Positions 1 through 10,293 of a stretch of DNA of 64,000 bases are shown here, in pieces. Source of the stretch: Symbiodinium natans (lineage: Eukaryota; Sar; Dinophyceae; Suessiales; Symbiodiniaceae); NCBI GenBank assembly GCA_905221605.1, contig CAJNDS010002612.1:47501-111500 (forward strand), read 5' to 3'. How positions within the stretch are numbered: the first letter of the stretch is position 1; each line of letters begins with the position of its first letter. The position numbers were made by a program, and so were the translations under genes. The notes below the pieces were generated by a model that did no database searches, had not been told where the DNA came from, and saw only the letters and a program-made list of their open reading frames with translations.

Positions 1-741
1 CCTGAAGAAGCAGTACGGCTCAATATGCAGCAACTCACTTTTCTTTGTCAGGATTCTGGTGTGCCCGTCCTACCAGATTTTGAGCTTCGGTATTTTGCGT
101 CCATGATTTGCCGCACAGGCGCTACAGCCTTAGAGGTCTTTCAGCGAGTAGGTATTCTTGAGTCTGCTTTGACAGTACATTGGGTATTTCACTTGAGACA
201 GCTCTGGACTCGGATGGACCCTCGTGTTTCGGATGCTCAGAAAATCCTGATTCAGTTTGGGCACGGGACTGATACTGGAGGTCTGGATGGCATTCTTCGA
301 CTGAAGTATTTAGCTCCTGCTGTGTACGCCGACGGGGATGATGCAGTAGGCCACTATAGCCAGGCCAGTTTGTGGTCCGATGTTCATTCTTTGACAGAGA
401 TGTATGATCGTGTCGTTTCCAGTGGCAAGTGGGCACAACCTGTGATCGTGGGTGGTGAAGTTGTGTGTGGTGACATCCATCACACTATGAAATCAGGTTC
501 GGGCGTGGAAGCTCAGAGGGCTTGTGTTATCAGCGGCGCAGTCCACATGAAGAAGGACAAGAAGTGGGTTCTGCATTCCAATTTGACACGTATCACTAAT
601 TTCACGGTGAGTGTTCGCAAGTCTTTTCAGACCCGCCGGGATGCTGGAGGATTGCCCATGTTTACCTTGCCTCCTAGCCGATTTGAGCGCCTGTCCACAT
701 CTATGCGGTCAGGTGCCATACCTTTGCCTCGCATGGCATGA
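1..741 (+). CDS. 3' part of an unidentified ORF
   Basis: The frame is open from base 1, so the protein begins upstream of the window; the first ATG inside it is at 25. It ends at TGA 739-741. About 246 residues are visible, mixed alpha/beta in look, with no signal peptide or membrane segment and no motif I recognise. There is no intron and no telomere repeat, and codon use resembles the two ORFs downstream. It may be another ORF of the same retroelement or a neighbouring gene; function unknown. Confidence 0.5.
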   Translation, partial: PEEAVRLNMQQLTFLCQDSGVPVLPDFELRYFASMICRTGATALEVFQRVGILESALTVHWVFHLRQLWTRMDPRVSDAQKILIQFGHGTDTGGLDGILRLKYLAPAVYADGDDAVGHYSQASLWSDVHSLTEMYDRVVSSGKWAQPVIVGGEVVCGDIHHTMKSGSGVEAQRACVISGAVHMKKDKKWVLHSNLTRITNFTVSVRKSFQTRRDAGGLPMFTLPPSRFERLSTSMRSGAIPLPRMA

Positions 742-1391
742 GGCCGTACAGTAATTCCTTAGACTGGGTAGCCATTTTTTCAGATGCTACAACGATACCT
801 CATGAATGGTGAGGTCGCGCAACATGAAGTGGCACTTCTGAAAATTGGGATCAGCGCACATTTGCTGCTTTCCATGTCTGAAGATTGTAGCATCATGCTC
901 ATGGGTTGGGCTGCGAGCTACATCCCAGAAGGTGCAGCCGATGGAGGGGTGGTTTGCTTCTGGGGTCGGGGGGTCCCCAGGTTCAGGCGGGGTCCAGGAG
1001 TTTTCGGGGGTTTCTAGGGGGCTTCTTCTCACGCCCTGGCTGTGTCCGGCGGGTTTTTTCGCGGGGGCCTCGGTTGCCGGTTGGTTCGGTGTTTGTCCCG
1101 TACGAGACTTCGTCTCGGCCGCCTCGGCGGGGGAGGGGTGGTGTGGGGGGAGCTAGCAGGTTTGGAGGCTAGTTAGGACTGCTTTGGGCGGACGTCAAAA
1201 TACCATGCATGTACAATCTGAGAGCTTCACATAGGGCGCATCCGCTTTTCCTGGAAGAAGGAATATTGAGACCCGCCCATATGTACCTCGGATGTGATGG
1301 ACAGTACATGATTCGCTGACTTCTGACGCGGAAACTTGGTTCGGTCATGCAGGGTTTCTGCTCCTCCAGCGCGTAAGTTTTAGTCGGCGCC
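742..1391. other. Spacer between the first two ORFs
   Basis: About 650 bp without a convincing gene. Bases 940-1160 are very G-rich (runs of gggg, ggcggg); the rest is ordinary. It could be the untranslated leader of the retroelement that follows, but no repeat or promoter motif was recognised. Confidence 0.4.
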
Positions 1392-2618
1392 ATGTCTCGC
1401 AGGCTCTCCCATGATTCGCGTTCTCCGGGATATCGTTCTTCACAGAGAGATCGCTCTAGGGCCAGAAGTCGTACCAGGGAGAGGGACTACAGAGATCGAC
1501 GCCGATCAACCAACGCCAGGGAGAAAGCTCGTTCTTTGTCACCTCGGAGGCCCGAAAGATTTGTGCCTCCCCGCAGTTGGCAGAGCTCGTCCCAAGAGTG
1601 GGACACCAACAAGGTGTACGGTCTGAGCCTTCCCAAGTATGTTGTGCGCAACAGACTTACTCGTGATTTGGGGATTGCTGACATGCCCATCTTTGAGGTC
1701 CCTTTGGCTAAGGTTGTTAGCCAACAGCACCAGAACTGGGCATTGAGGCAGATTGCTCATGGTCGGACAGTGACTTGGGAAAATTTCAGATCCAAGCAGG
1801 AATCCGTGTTTGCAGGAGTGCTTATGCGTGCATTAAGGGGGGACTCGGCTCAGTCTGATGGGATGGATTTCGTGACCATTCTGAATGCAGAGCAACGTCG
1901 TCGTCATCCCACCAAAGAGCTGCATGATTGGGAGGCTCGCTATGACACCATCAAGTTCTTGGCCGAATCATTGGCCACACAGTTTCGGAAACATGCTCCG
2001 ACTAAGGCCAACCAGGATCTCCTTACCCGAGTTCAGGCTCTGGAACGGGAGAACGCTTCGCTCAAGAGTCGAACCTCAGCTTCTTTGGCGACTACACAGA
2101 GGACCCCGAAGCAGCAACGGCCAAGTCCCAAGGCCACCCCTCCATCTACCCGGCGCAAGCCTCCATGTCAAGAAGAGGAGGTTCCGACGGAGGAGTTTCC
2201 CGTCTTCTCACCAGTGGGTGATGCCGGAGAGGGTCATGAGGACGTTCGGGATGACGAGGAGCCACACGATGTGTTTGACGAGGAGGAACCCCTTCTTGCT
2301 CCCCAGGATACTTATGCGCAGTTCCGTTGCCCCGCGGGAGGTGTGAAGTTCTTGGAGAGCTGTTCTCTCACGCGGCATAATATCAGCGCAGTCAACACTT
2401 GGTTGGCATCCACCACCTTGGGAAAGGGCAAGAAGCAAGCCCTTGACTTGGCAGTGTCGGAGTTCATGTCTGCGGCCGGTAAGCTAGATGCAGGTTCACG
2501 TGTTGCCATTGATACTCTTGCAGTGGAATGGGGGTTGCCTGTACAATTGGCAGCTAAACTGAACGAGGCATGTCTTGTGCGCCTGCTCGCAGGCGCGCAT
2601 CTGTTGTCTCAGGAGTGA
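1392..2618 (+). CDS. Arg/Ser-rich ORF1-like protein of a retroelement
   Basis: A 408-residue ORF starting at ATG 1392. Residues 1-60 are packed with RS, RD and RR dipeptides (for example SRARSRTRERDYRDRRRS), resembling an SR-protein RS domain. A globular middle part follows (about 75-210), then a short coiled-coil-like stretch (VQALERENASLKS, about 220), a Pro/Glu/Asp-rich linker (about 240-300), and a conserved-looking C-terminal part. It lies 72 bp upstream of the first ATG of the reverse transcriptase on the same strand, the usual place for a nucleic-acid-binding ORF1. What I see is composition and position; the role as an RNA-binding or coat protein of the element is inference. A cellular gene is not excluded. 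Confidence 0.5.
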   Translation: MSRRLSHDSRSPGYRSSQRDRSRARSRTRERDYRDRRRSTNAREKARSLSPRRPERFVPPRSWQSSSQEWDTNKVYGLSLPKYVVRNRLTRDLGIADMPIFEVPLAKVVSQQHQNWALRQIAHGRTVTWENFRSKQESVFAGVLMRALRGDSAQSDGMDFVTILNAEQRRRHPTKELHDWEARYDTIKFLAESLATQFRKHAPTKANQDLLTRVQALERENASLKSRTSASLATTQRTPKQQRPSPKATPPSTRRKPPCQEEEVPTEEFPVFSPVGDAGEGHEDVRDDEEPHDVFDEEEPLLAPQDTYAQFRCPAGGVKFLESCSLTRHNISAVNTWLASTTLGKGKKQALDLAVSEFMSAAGKLDAGSRVAIDTLAVEWGLPVQLAAKLNEACLVRLLAGAHLLSQE

Positions 2619-2690
2619 CTCTGCTCAGATCGGCAAGCAACGCGTAGTGCACGCGGCAAGTTTGTGCAGACATTTCTCCGATGGTTTTCC

Positions 2691-5313
2691 ATGATTCTTC
2701 CTCTTCTTTTCTCACTTTGTTCTCATTCTTTGATCTCCAGATTTCTATGGGTACGAGCGCACCTTTTCAGACGAGCATTACTCTTTTCCATTCCTTCATA
2801 CACCAATCGGTTGAAGCAAGTTCGTGATCTTTTGGCCAAGTTTCAGGTCCCTGAGGACTATACTTGGCAATGGCATCAACAGCAGCAGGTTGTCTACATT
2901 CGGGTGACACCTACAGCATCTTGTAAGTATTGCAGGTGCTATATTGGGTCGACAGGCCTGTCCCTCATGGAACGGGAGTCTTCTCGCCGACGGAAGTTCA
3001 TTCAGTATTCCCGTGGTAGGCTTGCGTATTTTGAGCCTGCTCTCAAGGTGGGGTACAAGGAACGCAGTTTCTACAGTACAATTTCTTTGGTCTTGTTTGC
3101 AAACGATGATGATCATGATCGCTTGGCGCGAGAAGCTGCACTGATTCGGACGTTTCGTCCTGAGCTTAATCATCCCTGGGTTACACAGGTTTTGCGCAGA
3201 TTTCATTTGCACGAGCGTACCTTCACATTGCCTGCCAGCAACACAGGTCAACGTTTCATTAAGAGGACACTACGCTTTATGCAAAACCATCAACGTCTGG
3301 ATATACAATCTTTCAGGGCGGATTGCGCTATATTTCTTTCCTTGTATCGTTTGGGAAGCAATTCATTGCACAAGTTTCGAGAGTCGCGCATCCTGCGCAG
3401 TCATCTGACGTCGCTGCCTCAGCTCTACTTGCGTCAAAGATTGGTGCAACAATTGGATGAGCCTTGGAGGACACGTGCCTCCCAGCAGTTGCGATTGATA
3501 CTGCGTTTTCGTGGAGGTGATGTTCCTCCGACCAATATTCCATTGCGCCTTCCACCTTTGGCGCATGATTTGACGTCGGCGGCGCGTAACCAAATTCGAA
3601 GAATCATATGTTCGGCTCGCGTCAATTTTCCTCCGCTGCATTTGCCATCGACCAGCTTTATTGAAGTTAAAGCTATGCCATGGGCAACGACAGTGTTCAA
3701 TTTTCGTTCTTTTCTGCAAACATGGAAGCCTCGTCGCCCAGCGAAGTGTATTTGTGAGGCTTGGCAGAATGCCCGCGGAGCGGTTAACCCAACAGGTCAT
3801 GTATTCGGACACGTGCGGTTGTTGTTTCCTCTTTCTTCTTTGGCTTCTCTCAATCTGCATGACACCACCTTTATGTCTGCATCCAGGTGGCGACAACATG
3901 CATTGTCTGAGGTCCGACGATGGTGTTCACGTTGGAAGTTGCCATCAGATGTTCTTCTTGATTGGGAGAAGTGGGTCGATGTACAGTTGACTCTTCATGC
4001 TGAAGCACTTGAGCGTCCGGCTTTTGACCGGGCCCGAGATGTTCTGAAAGTCGTCAAACGCCTCACGGGCTTTGTCATTACGCCAGCAGATCATTTCCCG
4101 TACACAGCACATGTAGCGTGTCCTTTTGCGTTTCATGCTCTGATGGATCGTACGTTCCTGGACCTCGAGGTTTTTCAACAATGCACTGTGGGTATGGGTC
4201 ATATTCTGAGCAACTTACGCAGTCAGTTTCGAGCGGAGCCCCTTTGGAATAGACGCTATTCTTGGGCGGTGCAGTGGGATAGGGCTCTCCCACGGGCTAG
4301 GTTGTTACCCAAGCCGTCGAAAGCCTTTCAGAAGGCCAGACCAGTTATTGCTTGTGATCTTTGCTGGCATTCACGTCTGACCATTTTCTTGGCTAAGGCC
4401 CTTTTTCAGTTGATGTCGCATTGTTTCCCGGAAACCAGCACGTACAACGTCACTTCCACATTGACAGCTATGCGGATGATGTGGACGCATATGCAGCAGG
4501 ACTCTGATTCAGGTGAACTGATACAACAGGACTTGATTGGGTTCTTTAATTCTGTTCCTCACATTCGCATTATTGAATCGCTTCGATACCTACTGCATTT
4601 GTCACAGTTGTCGACTGGACAGGCTTGGCAGGACCAACAACTCCAGGTGTCTACCCAGAATAAATGGCCGATCTTCCGAGGGAAACGTGCATTCGGCAGA
4701 CACCCCACCAGGACTTTGTGGCTGGCTGATTTGCCTGCTTTGACACAGTTTCTTCTGGATTCTAGCTACTTCACTTGTGGCAGATACATCCATGGGTTCC
4801 GCAGTTGCTCCGGTCTTGTGTACTTTGGTGGCGAACACAACGGAATTCATTCTTCTGAAGAATTTTCGGGAATGTTTGCTCACTTCTGGCACGCTGACAG
4901 GCTTTCGTTATGCAGACAATCGTGCTTTTCTCCTTTCGTCATTCAGCAGGTATAATGACTGGCGTCTGTTATGCCTGAATCTGGGCTTTTACGGGGAGCC
5001 CATTCTGCTAGAGCACGTCTCAGGAGAAGAGTTGTTGGGGACGATTTGCTCTGTTCCTCAGAAGACAATCACAGTTCGACAGCCGACCGATGCCACACAA
5101 TTGCGAACCTTGTCTTCAGCGGGGCGCGGCTCTTACGTCCTTTCTGGTTTTCGTGCCAGAGTGCTGTTGATTATGCGACTTGCTCGACCTTTGGTGACGG
5201 TACGCCCGCAAGTGGAGGACTTAATTGAAATCTACTGTGGACGCGGTTTTGCTCGTAAGAATCTTGTACAGATCGCTCGACCTCTTTTACGAGGGATGGG
5301 CATAAGACTTTGA
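2691..5313 (+). pseudogene. Penelope-like reverse transcriptase with N-terminal GIY-YIG domain, frameshifted
   Basis: The first ATG in frame is 2691; the frame is open a little further upstream. Near codon 70 a GIY-YIG-type endonuclease begins: VVYIR, a Cys cluster (CKYCRC), YIGST, an Arg-rich helix (RESSRRR) and the closing RPELNHPW, covering about 2889-3180. After a long linker come reverse transcriptase motifs: KARPVIACD (about 4330), the catalytic-Asp block QQDLIGFFNSVP (about 4525), then TSMGSAVAPVL (about 4789) and RYADN (4906-4920). The last two are in a different frame from the first part, so a one-base shift lies between about 4764 and 4790. Motif C reads YADN where YxDD is usual. 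GIY-YIG plus RT is typical of Penelope-like elements, and an N-terminal nuclease is the permuted arrangement described for the Chlamys/Naiad group. This copy is probably dead unless the shift is programmed or a sequencing error. Confidence 0.7.
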
Positions 5314-5890
5314 GTCGGATGACGTTCCAGGACTCGGCCTGACGAACCGGAAATAGACCGCATGCTTGGCTATCCCCTCTGACGGAGGGGCGTGTGTGTG
5401 TGCACCCTGATTCTAAGCTAAGGGTTTTTGGAAAGTCTTTGAGGCTTGGCGGAGAATGTATTTTATGCAGGGGGCGCGAGGTCCTTTGACATAGCTCGCG
5501 CCAACGAAGCTCTATGTCATCGGGCAGGAAAACGTACCTGCGCGTGGAGTACCTGGGCAAGTTGTTGCAGCTGGTATCCACTATACTGCTTGTGACATCA
5601 TGTACCCTCAAAACCCGGAATCCTCGGTCCTCAAACAATTTCAAGTCCGAACGCTCCAGATGGCTTGCACCTTGGGACATCGGCGCCTTGGTTTGCACAG
5701 CTACGTAAAGAACAGCTCAACTACCGCACAGCCTTGTCTCCCTTCAACCTTTTTTCGGTTTGGTCATGTAGTAAACATACACACTCAGTGCAGCGTTTGA
5801 AGTGCTGTGGGTGTGGGCTGGTGCCCTGGATACCACAGAATGGGCAGATCATGGCCCTCGTGGCCCAAAAACAACACCATACTATCCTCA
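5314..5890. other. 3' flank of the retroelement with hairpins
   Basis: No convincing gene. Short perfect hairpins: CCCCTC/GAGGGG at 5374-5390 (5-base loop); GGCGCGAG/CTCGCGCC at 5473-5502; and, overlapping it, GACATAG/CTATGTC at 5488-5518. The two overlapping stems are mutually exclusive. They may be part of a structured retroelement 3' end, but this is inference. Confidence 0.4.
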
Positions 5891-6012
5891 GTGTGTGTGT
5901 GTGTGTGTGTGCGTGTGCGTGTGCGTGTGCGTGTGCGTGTGCGTGTGCGTGTGCGTGTGCGTGTGCGTGTGCGTGTGCGTGTGCGTGTGGGTGTGGGTGT
6001 GGGTGTGGTGGT

Positions 6013-6084
<72 letters not shown>

Positions 6085-6097
6085 TGTGTGTGTGTGG

Positions 6098-6191
<94 letters not shown>
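5891..6191. repeat. (GT)n microsatellite with GTGTGC block
   Basis: About 300 bp of almost pure GT. Bases 5911-5986 are a (GTGTGC)n higher-order block. All six frames stay open through it, giving spurious Cys/Val and His/Thr ORFs. It is followed by a pyrimidine-rich TTC/TTCTT tract to about 6255. Confidence 0.95.
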
Positions 6192-6194
<3 letters not shown>

Positions 6195-6329
6195 TCTTCT
6201 TGTTCTCATGCGTCTGCTTCTTCGTCTTCTTCTTATTCTTCTTCTGCTGCTGTTCCCGCCCACTGAATCGGAGGATTTAGGATTTAGGGGCTTCAGGGTT
6301 CAGGGTGTGGGGGCTTTTTGGGGGGCTTG

Positions 6330-6421
6330 ATGGCCTCTGCGACTTTCTTCTTGGAAACAACCTGGGGCACGTGGCATGTCCAGGAAGCATCAGCACATCA
6401 CCGGTGTTTCAATGAGTTTCC
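6330..6421 (+). CDS. Possible first exon, plus strand
   Basis: ATG 6330 opens a 30-residue frame (MASATFFLETTWGTWHVQEA...) that runs to a GT at 6422 just inside a stop. A second open frame covers 6376-6600, so the choice is uncertain. Confidence 0.25.
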
Positions 6422-6626
6422 GTAGGGTTTTCATGGCTACAAGTAGTACCCTCAAAATGGATCCGTATGTTCACTCATCAGTAAGGGAAATATTGACCCC
6501 ACCTCACATGCGACTGATACATGTGCGCTTCGGAAAGATTGGCAACTACGTACACGTTTGGTGTGCTGGGGCAAAGTGCACCATCAGACAGGTAGGGTTT
6601 AGGGTTTAGTCAGGTTGTGTTTGCAG

Positions 6627-7030
6627 CATATGCACAGCAACAGATTCATCCGACTGGGTCAACAGAGAGCGTTGAAGAGGAAAGCAGCGGTAAACGACAG
6701 GCCAGATGCGGTACGACTCGAAATTTCAGGGCAACTTAGCAACGATGGACATTCTAAGAGCCATGTCCTGATATGCCGGCGGAAACATTCGATGAGCTGA
6801 AAAATTATGACCTCACTATTGAACCGCTCGGAGCGGCAGCAGCAGCCCCAAACCCTCATCGACTCAACCCTCAACCCCAAACCCTAAACCCCTCCTTGCA
6901 GAATCAGAAGCCCAGTCATCTCGCGAGCCCAGACTCAGAAATCCCGAGATCCCCCAACAACAATAACAGTCCGAGAGCAGAAGTCCAGAAACCTCGAGCA
7001 CCCTTAACTAGACCCAAGAGTCAAGAGTAG
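6627..7030 (+). CDS. Two joined exons of an unidentified gene
   Basis: Exon 6627-6689 follows TTTGCAG and ends at a GTAAAC donor; it encodes AYAQQQIHPTGSTESVEEES. The next exon starts after TTCTAAG at 6759 and joins in phase (G|AG gives Glu), reading PCPDMPAETFDELKNYDLTI then a short poly-Ala. The frame stays open to a stop at 7028-7030, but from about 6850 it runs into telomere-like sequence, so the true end may be earlier. No domain recognised. Confidence 0.4.
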
Positions 7031-7031
7031 C

Positions 7032-7260
7032 CTAGGAATGCAAAAAGGGTACCCTTTTTGGTTCTCAGGGGCTTATAAGGGAACCTAAACCCGAAACAAC
7101 GGGCATAAGGGCCTACTCTGACACACTGTGCTGCAAAAACACTGAAGCAGAACTCAAAAACAGACTTAAACACCCCAGGAAGTCCGACAACCCGGGCTCC
7201 CGGCAAGCTGCGTCTCTGATGTCGGGTGGTGCGTGTCGGCCTTGGCAGGGTTGGGTGGGG
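7032..7260. other. Island without a clear gene
   Basis: Contains aagggtaccctttttgg and gggcttataagggaacc, the same internal words found in the inverted-repeat elements at 23207 and 35446, so it may be a degraded copy. No supported exon. Confidence 0.3.
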
Positions 7261-7292
7261 AGGGCCTTTGGGACTCCAGGCATTTTGGGGGT

Positions 7293-7371
7293 TTAGGGTT
7301 TAGGGTTTAGGGGTTTAGGGTTTAGGGTTTAGGGTTTAGGGTTTAGGGTTTAGGGTTTAGGGTTTAGGGCC
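7293..7371 (+). repeat. Telomere-repeat array, G-rich strand on plus
   Basis: About eleven TTTAGGG units, nearly perfect, followed by a short CCTCAGGG variant run. Confidence 0.9.
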
Positions 7372-7595
7372 TCAGGGCCTCAGGGCCTTCGGGCCTTAGG
7401 GTTTCGTGGGCCTCAAAGGGCTTCGGTAGGGCTGAGCAGGGCTGGCCTTCCACCGCTTCACAAGGCCGATGTTCGAGGATGCGCGTGGGAATGCCAAGCA
7501 GGACACCCTAAACCCTAAACCCTAACCCCTAAGCCCTAAATCCGAAACCCGAAACCCGAAACCCTAAACCCTAAACCCTAAACTCTAACCCTAAA

Positions 7596-7740
7596 CTCTG
7601 TCAAGTAGACGAACCACGTGAATAAGTCGTGCCTGCGACATCTTTCTGAATTCACACTCAACAACTTGACGTGGACATGAAGAGCAGTTCTCAAACTGCT
7701 CGCGGCAGCTCTCTTCCCAAGAACTCACCGGGTGACGACC
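7596..7740 (-). CDS. Candidate exon, Cys-containing
   Basis: One frame on the minus strand is open for 48 residues (SWEESCREQFENCSSC, then RKMSQARLIHVVRLLD) while the others have stops. It ends exactly where the sense strand reads GTTTAGGG, so the donor would come from the adjoining telomere array. No start codon and no family recognised. Confidence 0.4.
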
Positions 7741-8667
7741 CCACTAAGCCCTAGCCCACACCCTTAACCTCACAAGGCTTAAAACCCGATGGCATGACTC
7801 TGCATGATTCGCTCAATCATGCACCCCAAACTTTAAACCCTACACCCTACACCCTAAACCCTAAACCCTGAACCCGAAGTAACCCCTCCGCCTCTCAAGA
7901 CAGAGCTGAAACACCCTGTGCTGCCCCGCCCACAGTCTCTGCATGGTCGACCATCGAGGCGATGCCAGGCCCGAGCAGTGAAGGCTTAAGTTGTATAATG
8001 TGTATAGGGTGTTTCGGGTGTAAGTATTGGTCTTACATATAACTAGGGCGTATACTGCAAGAATGTTGGGTATATAGAGTAATAGATGGTGTTTAGGGTA
8101 TATTGGGTCTATGGGATGTATAGGGTATATACGGTATATAGGTGTATGTACAGGCTATAAAGCGCATGCATCTGGTGTCTACGGTGAAAATCGGGTTTTG
8201 GGTTCACGGGGTTTAGGGTCTGAGGTTCAGGGTTTAGGGTCCCAGGTTATGGAGGCACGAGCTGCTGCATCTATCTGCACATGCGCATGCAAGGCTCCGG
8301 ACAAGAATCGATCAGGGTGGGTGTTGAGGCTAGTGAAAGAACCTGTTAGTGAAGACATATGGGTGGCCATTCAGGGCTTGGGGTTTAGCTTAGGGTTTAT
8401 TTAGGGTTTAGGGTTTAGGGTTTAGGGTTTAGGGTTTAGGGTTTAGGGCTTGGGGTTTAGGGTTAAGGGTCTAGGGTGCGAACCCATTCCTTCAACCTCC
8501 TTCCTCCAAAGCCTGAAGCCGCCTAAGCCCCCAAGACCCTCGAAGCCCTTAACCCGCACCGCAAGTTGAAACCCTAAACCCTAAACCCTAAACCCTAAAC
8601 CCCAAACCCTAAACCCTAAACCCTAAACCCTAAACCGTGGCTATGTTCCCCTTGAAATTAGACTAAC

Positions 8668-8736
8668 AGTCCTTGACAGGGATTATAATGGGGGGTACTA
8701 TACTCCCTATTAAGGACTGCTAAGCCCCTTTAGCAG
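8668..8736. repeat. Small snap-back element
   Basis: Imperfect inverted repeat AGTCCTTGACAGGGA (8668-8682) / TCCCTATTAAGGACT (8704-8718), followed by a perfect 7-bp hairpin CTGCTAA/TTAGCAG (8717-8736). MITE-like in size; no family partner identified. Confidence 0.4.
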
Positions 8737-8921
8737 TCTCGACCTCAGAGTTTAACAGGTGTGATACCGGCAGGGGCGCTGCTTGCCCAAACAGATTTGT
8801 GCCCAAAACAGATGAAAGATGTTCGCAATGTACCAAGACTTGTGCTCAGCACCAAACCAGCCCAGGGGAAAACCACGTGTGGGAGAAAAACCCTGGGCCT
8901 CAAGAACGCCAGCCGGCTGCC

Positions 8922-10058
8922 TTAACAGGTCTCTACCCCAAACACGCACGAGCAGAAACTCATTAAGGAGCTGGGAAGATGCACCACTTCCAAGCTCTGG
9001 TTGAAACAATCGCCGAAGGTCAAGGTCTGTAGGCCGCTGGGAAGCTGCACCCCTTCCAAGCTCTGGTCGGAGTAACTGCCGAAGGTCAAGGTCTGTAGGC
9101 TGCTGGGAAGCTGCACGCCTTCCAAGCTCTGGTTGAAGAAATTGCCGAAGGTCAAGGTCTGTAAGCCGCTGGGAAGCTGCACGCCTTCCAAGCTCTGGTT
9201 GAAGAAATTGCCGAAGGTCAAGGTCTGTAAGCCGCTGGGAAGCTGCACCCCTTCCAAGCTCTGGTTGACACAATCGCCGAAGGTCAAGGTCTGTAGGCCG
9301 CTGGGAAGCTGCACGCCTTCCAAGCTCTGGTTGAAGAAATTGCCGAAGGTCAAGGTCTGTAAGCCGCTGGGAAGCTGCACCCCTTCCAAGCTCTGGTTGA
9401 CACAATCGCCGAAGGTCAAGGTCTGTAGGCCGCTGGGAAGCTGCACGCCTTCCAAGCTCTGGTTGAAGAAATTGCCGAAGGTCAAGGTCTGTAAGCCGCT
9501 GGGAAGCTGCACCCCTTCCAAGCTCTGGTTGACACAATCGCCGAAGGTCAAGGTCTGTAGGCCGCTGGGAAGCTGCACGCCTTCCAAGCTCTGGTTGAAG
9601 AAATTGCCGAAGGTCAAGGTCTGTAAGCCGCTGGGAAGCTGCACCCCTTCCAAGCTCTGGTTGACACAATCGCCGAAGGTCAAGGTCTGTAGGCCGCTGG
9701 GAAGCTGCACCCCTTCCAAGCTCTGGTCAAAATCAGGGCCGAAGCTCAAGGCAACGACAGCATCCATGGCAACCGTATCTTCATTGCTTCCTGTCCCTGC
9801 TAACGCTCGCTCTATGCTGCGCGCCGCGCAGCCTGCGCCAAATCTCCGTGTCACATAAGTGAGCTCTTGGTTTGGAGTTTGTTGCAGCAGTGGCTGGTGC
9901 AGATCGAGGACACGGTCACCTGATGTCAGCACGATTGGCGCTGCAGAAATGCCAACGCTTCCTGCGATGCGTCTCCGCACATCTAGCCCCGTTTCCGCAT
10001 CGTCCACATGGAGCTCAAACGTGGAGCCGGCAAGAGAGTGGATGGTCAACGGCCGCAT
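8922..10058 (-). CDS. Ubiquitin-like N-terminus plus 12 leucine-rich 22-mers
   Basis: A single-exon 378-residue protein starting at ATG 10058-10056. Residues 1-73 have a ubiquitin-like pattern: TIHSLAGSTFELHVDD, then DVRRRIA and QELTYVTRR. Residues from about 112 are twelve tandem 22-mers of the type NQSLEGVQLPSGLQTLTFGN. The C-terminus is SSLMSFCSCVFGVETC. Solenoid leucine-rich repeats normally bind proteins; the partner here is unknown. The DNA repeat is so uniform that the other frames are also open, but only this frame has the N-terminal domain and an ATG. Dinoflagellate genomes carry many ubiquitin-like/LRR genes, and a second, differently repeated one lies at 22519-24398 on the same strand. 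Confidence 0.75.
   Translation of the reverse strand: MRPLTIHSLAGSTFELHVDDAETGLDVRRRIAGSVGISAAPIVLTSGDRVLDLHQPLLQQTPNQELTYVTRRFGAGCAARSIERALAGTGSNEDTVAMDAVVALSFGPDFDQSLEGVQLPSGLQTLTFGDCVNQSLEGVQLPSGLQTLTFGNFFNQSLEGVQLPSGLQTLTFGDCVNQSLEGVQLPSGLQTLTFGNFFNQSLEGVQLPSGLQTLTFGDCVNQSLEGVQLPSGLQTLTFGNFFNQSLEGVQLPSGLQTLTFGDCVNQSLEGVQLPSGLQTLTFGNFFNQSLEGVQLPSGLQTLTFGNFFNQSLEGVQLPSSLQTLTFGSYSDQSLEGVQLPSGLQTLTFGDCFNQSLEVVHLPSSLMSFCSCVFGVETC
8990..9726. repeat. Tandem 66-bp coding repeat with 132-bp higher order
   Basis: CTCTGG recurs exactly every 66 bp from 9000 to 9726. In the middle, units alternate between two versions (ending DCV or NFF in protein), so the real unit of amplification is a 132-bp pair that is nearly identical from copy to copy. 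Confidence 0.9.
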
Positions 10059-10194
10059 GCTAGTGCTTCCGCAGCGACAAGACTCGACGAAGTTACTCCA
10101 GGATGTTCAAGCCGCAAGGTTCCGCGCACCCAAGATGGAAGGCCTAAACCCTAAACCCTAAACCCTAAACCCGGTAACCCCATAAACCCTAGCC

Positions 10195-10293
10195 CCTGAT
10201 TGTGGCAGAAGCTGCGGCGAGCAAGGTTGGTCCAAGGGACACCCCTAGACGGCCACAGCTGACACAGGAGCCAGCTCTATGGACTCAGGGTTA
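10195..10293 (+). CDS. Candidate exon
   Basis: One plus frame is open and protein-like (IVAEAAASKVGPRDTPRRPQ, then LTQEPALWTQ). The island lies between CCCTAAA on the left and TTTAGGG on the right. Strand and boundaries uncertain. Confidence 0.25.

Larger units (their letters stand above)
1392..5313 (+). mobile_element. Penelope-like retroelement (ORF1 plus RT ORF)
   Basis: Two tandem intronless ORFs, an RS-rich one and a GIY-YIG/RT one, with no telomere repeats in this stretch although they are dense from 6.3 kb on. Terminal repeats and a target duplication were not found by eye, so the ends are uncertain; the upstream ORF (1-741) and the structured region to about 5520 may belong to it. 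Confidence 0.5.

Noticed and set aside
5339-5353. Hammerhead-ribozyme-like CTGACGA...GAAA
   Set aside because: Penelope-like elements can carry hammerheads, but only four bases lie between the two conserved blocks, leaving no room for stem II.
5665-6330. Long ORFs of Cys/Val or His/Thr repeats
   Set aside because: They exist only because the GT microsatellite has no stops in any frame.
8752-9858. Long opposite and alternate-frame ORFs over the LRR repeat
   Set aside because: A 66-bp unit keeps every stop-free frame open; only the 8922-10058 frame has an ATG and a ubiquitin-like domain.
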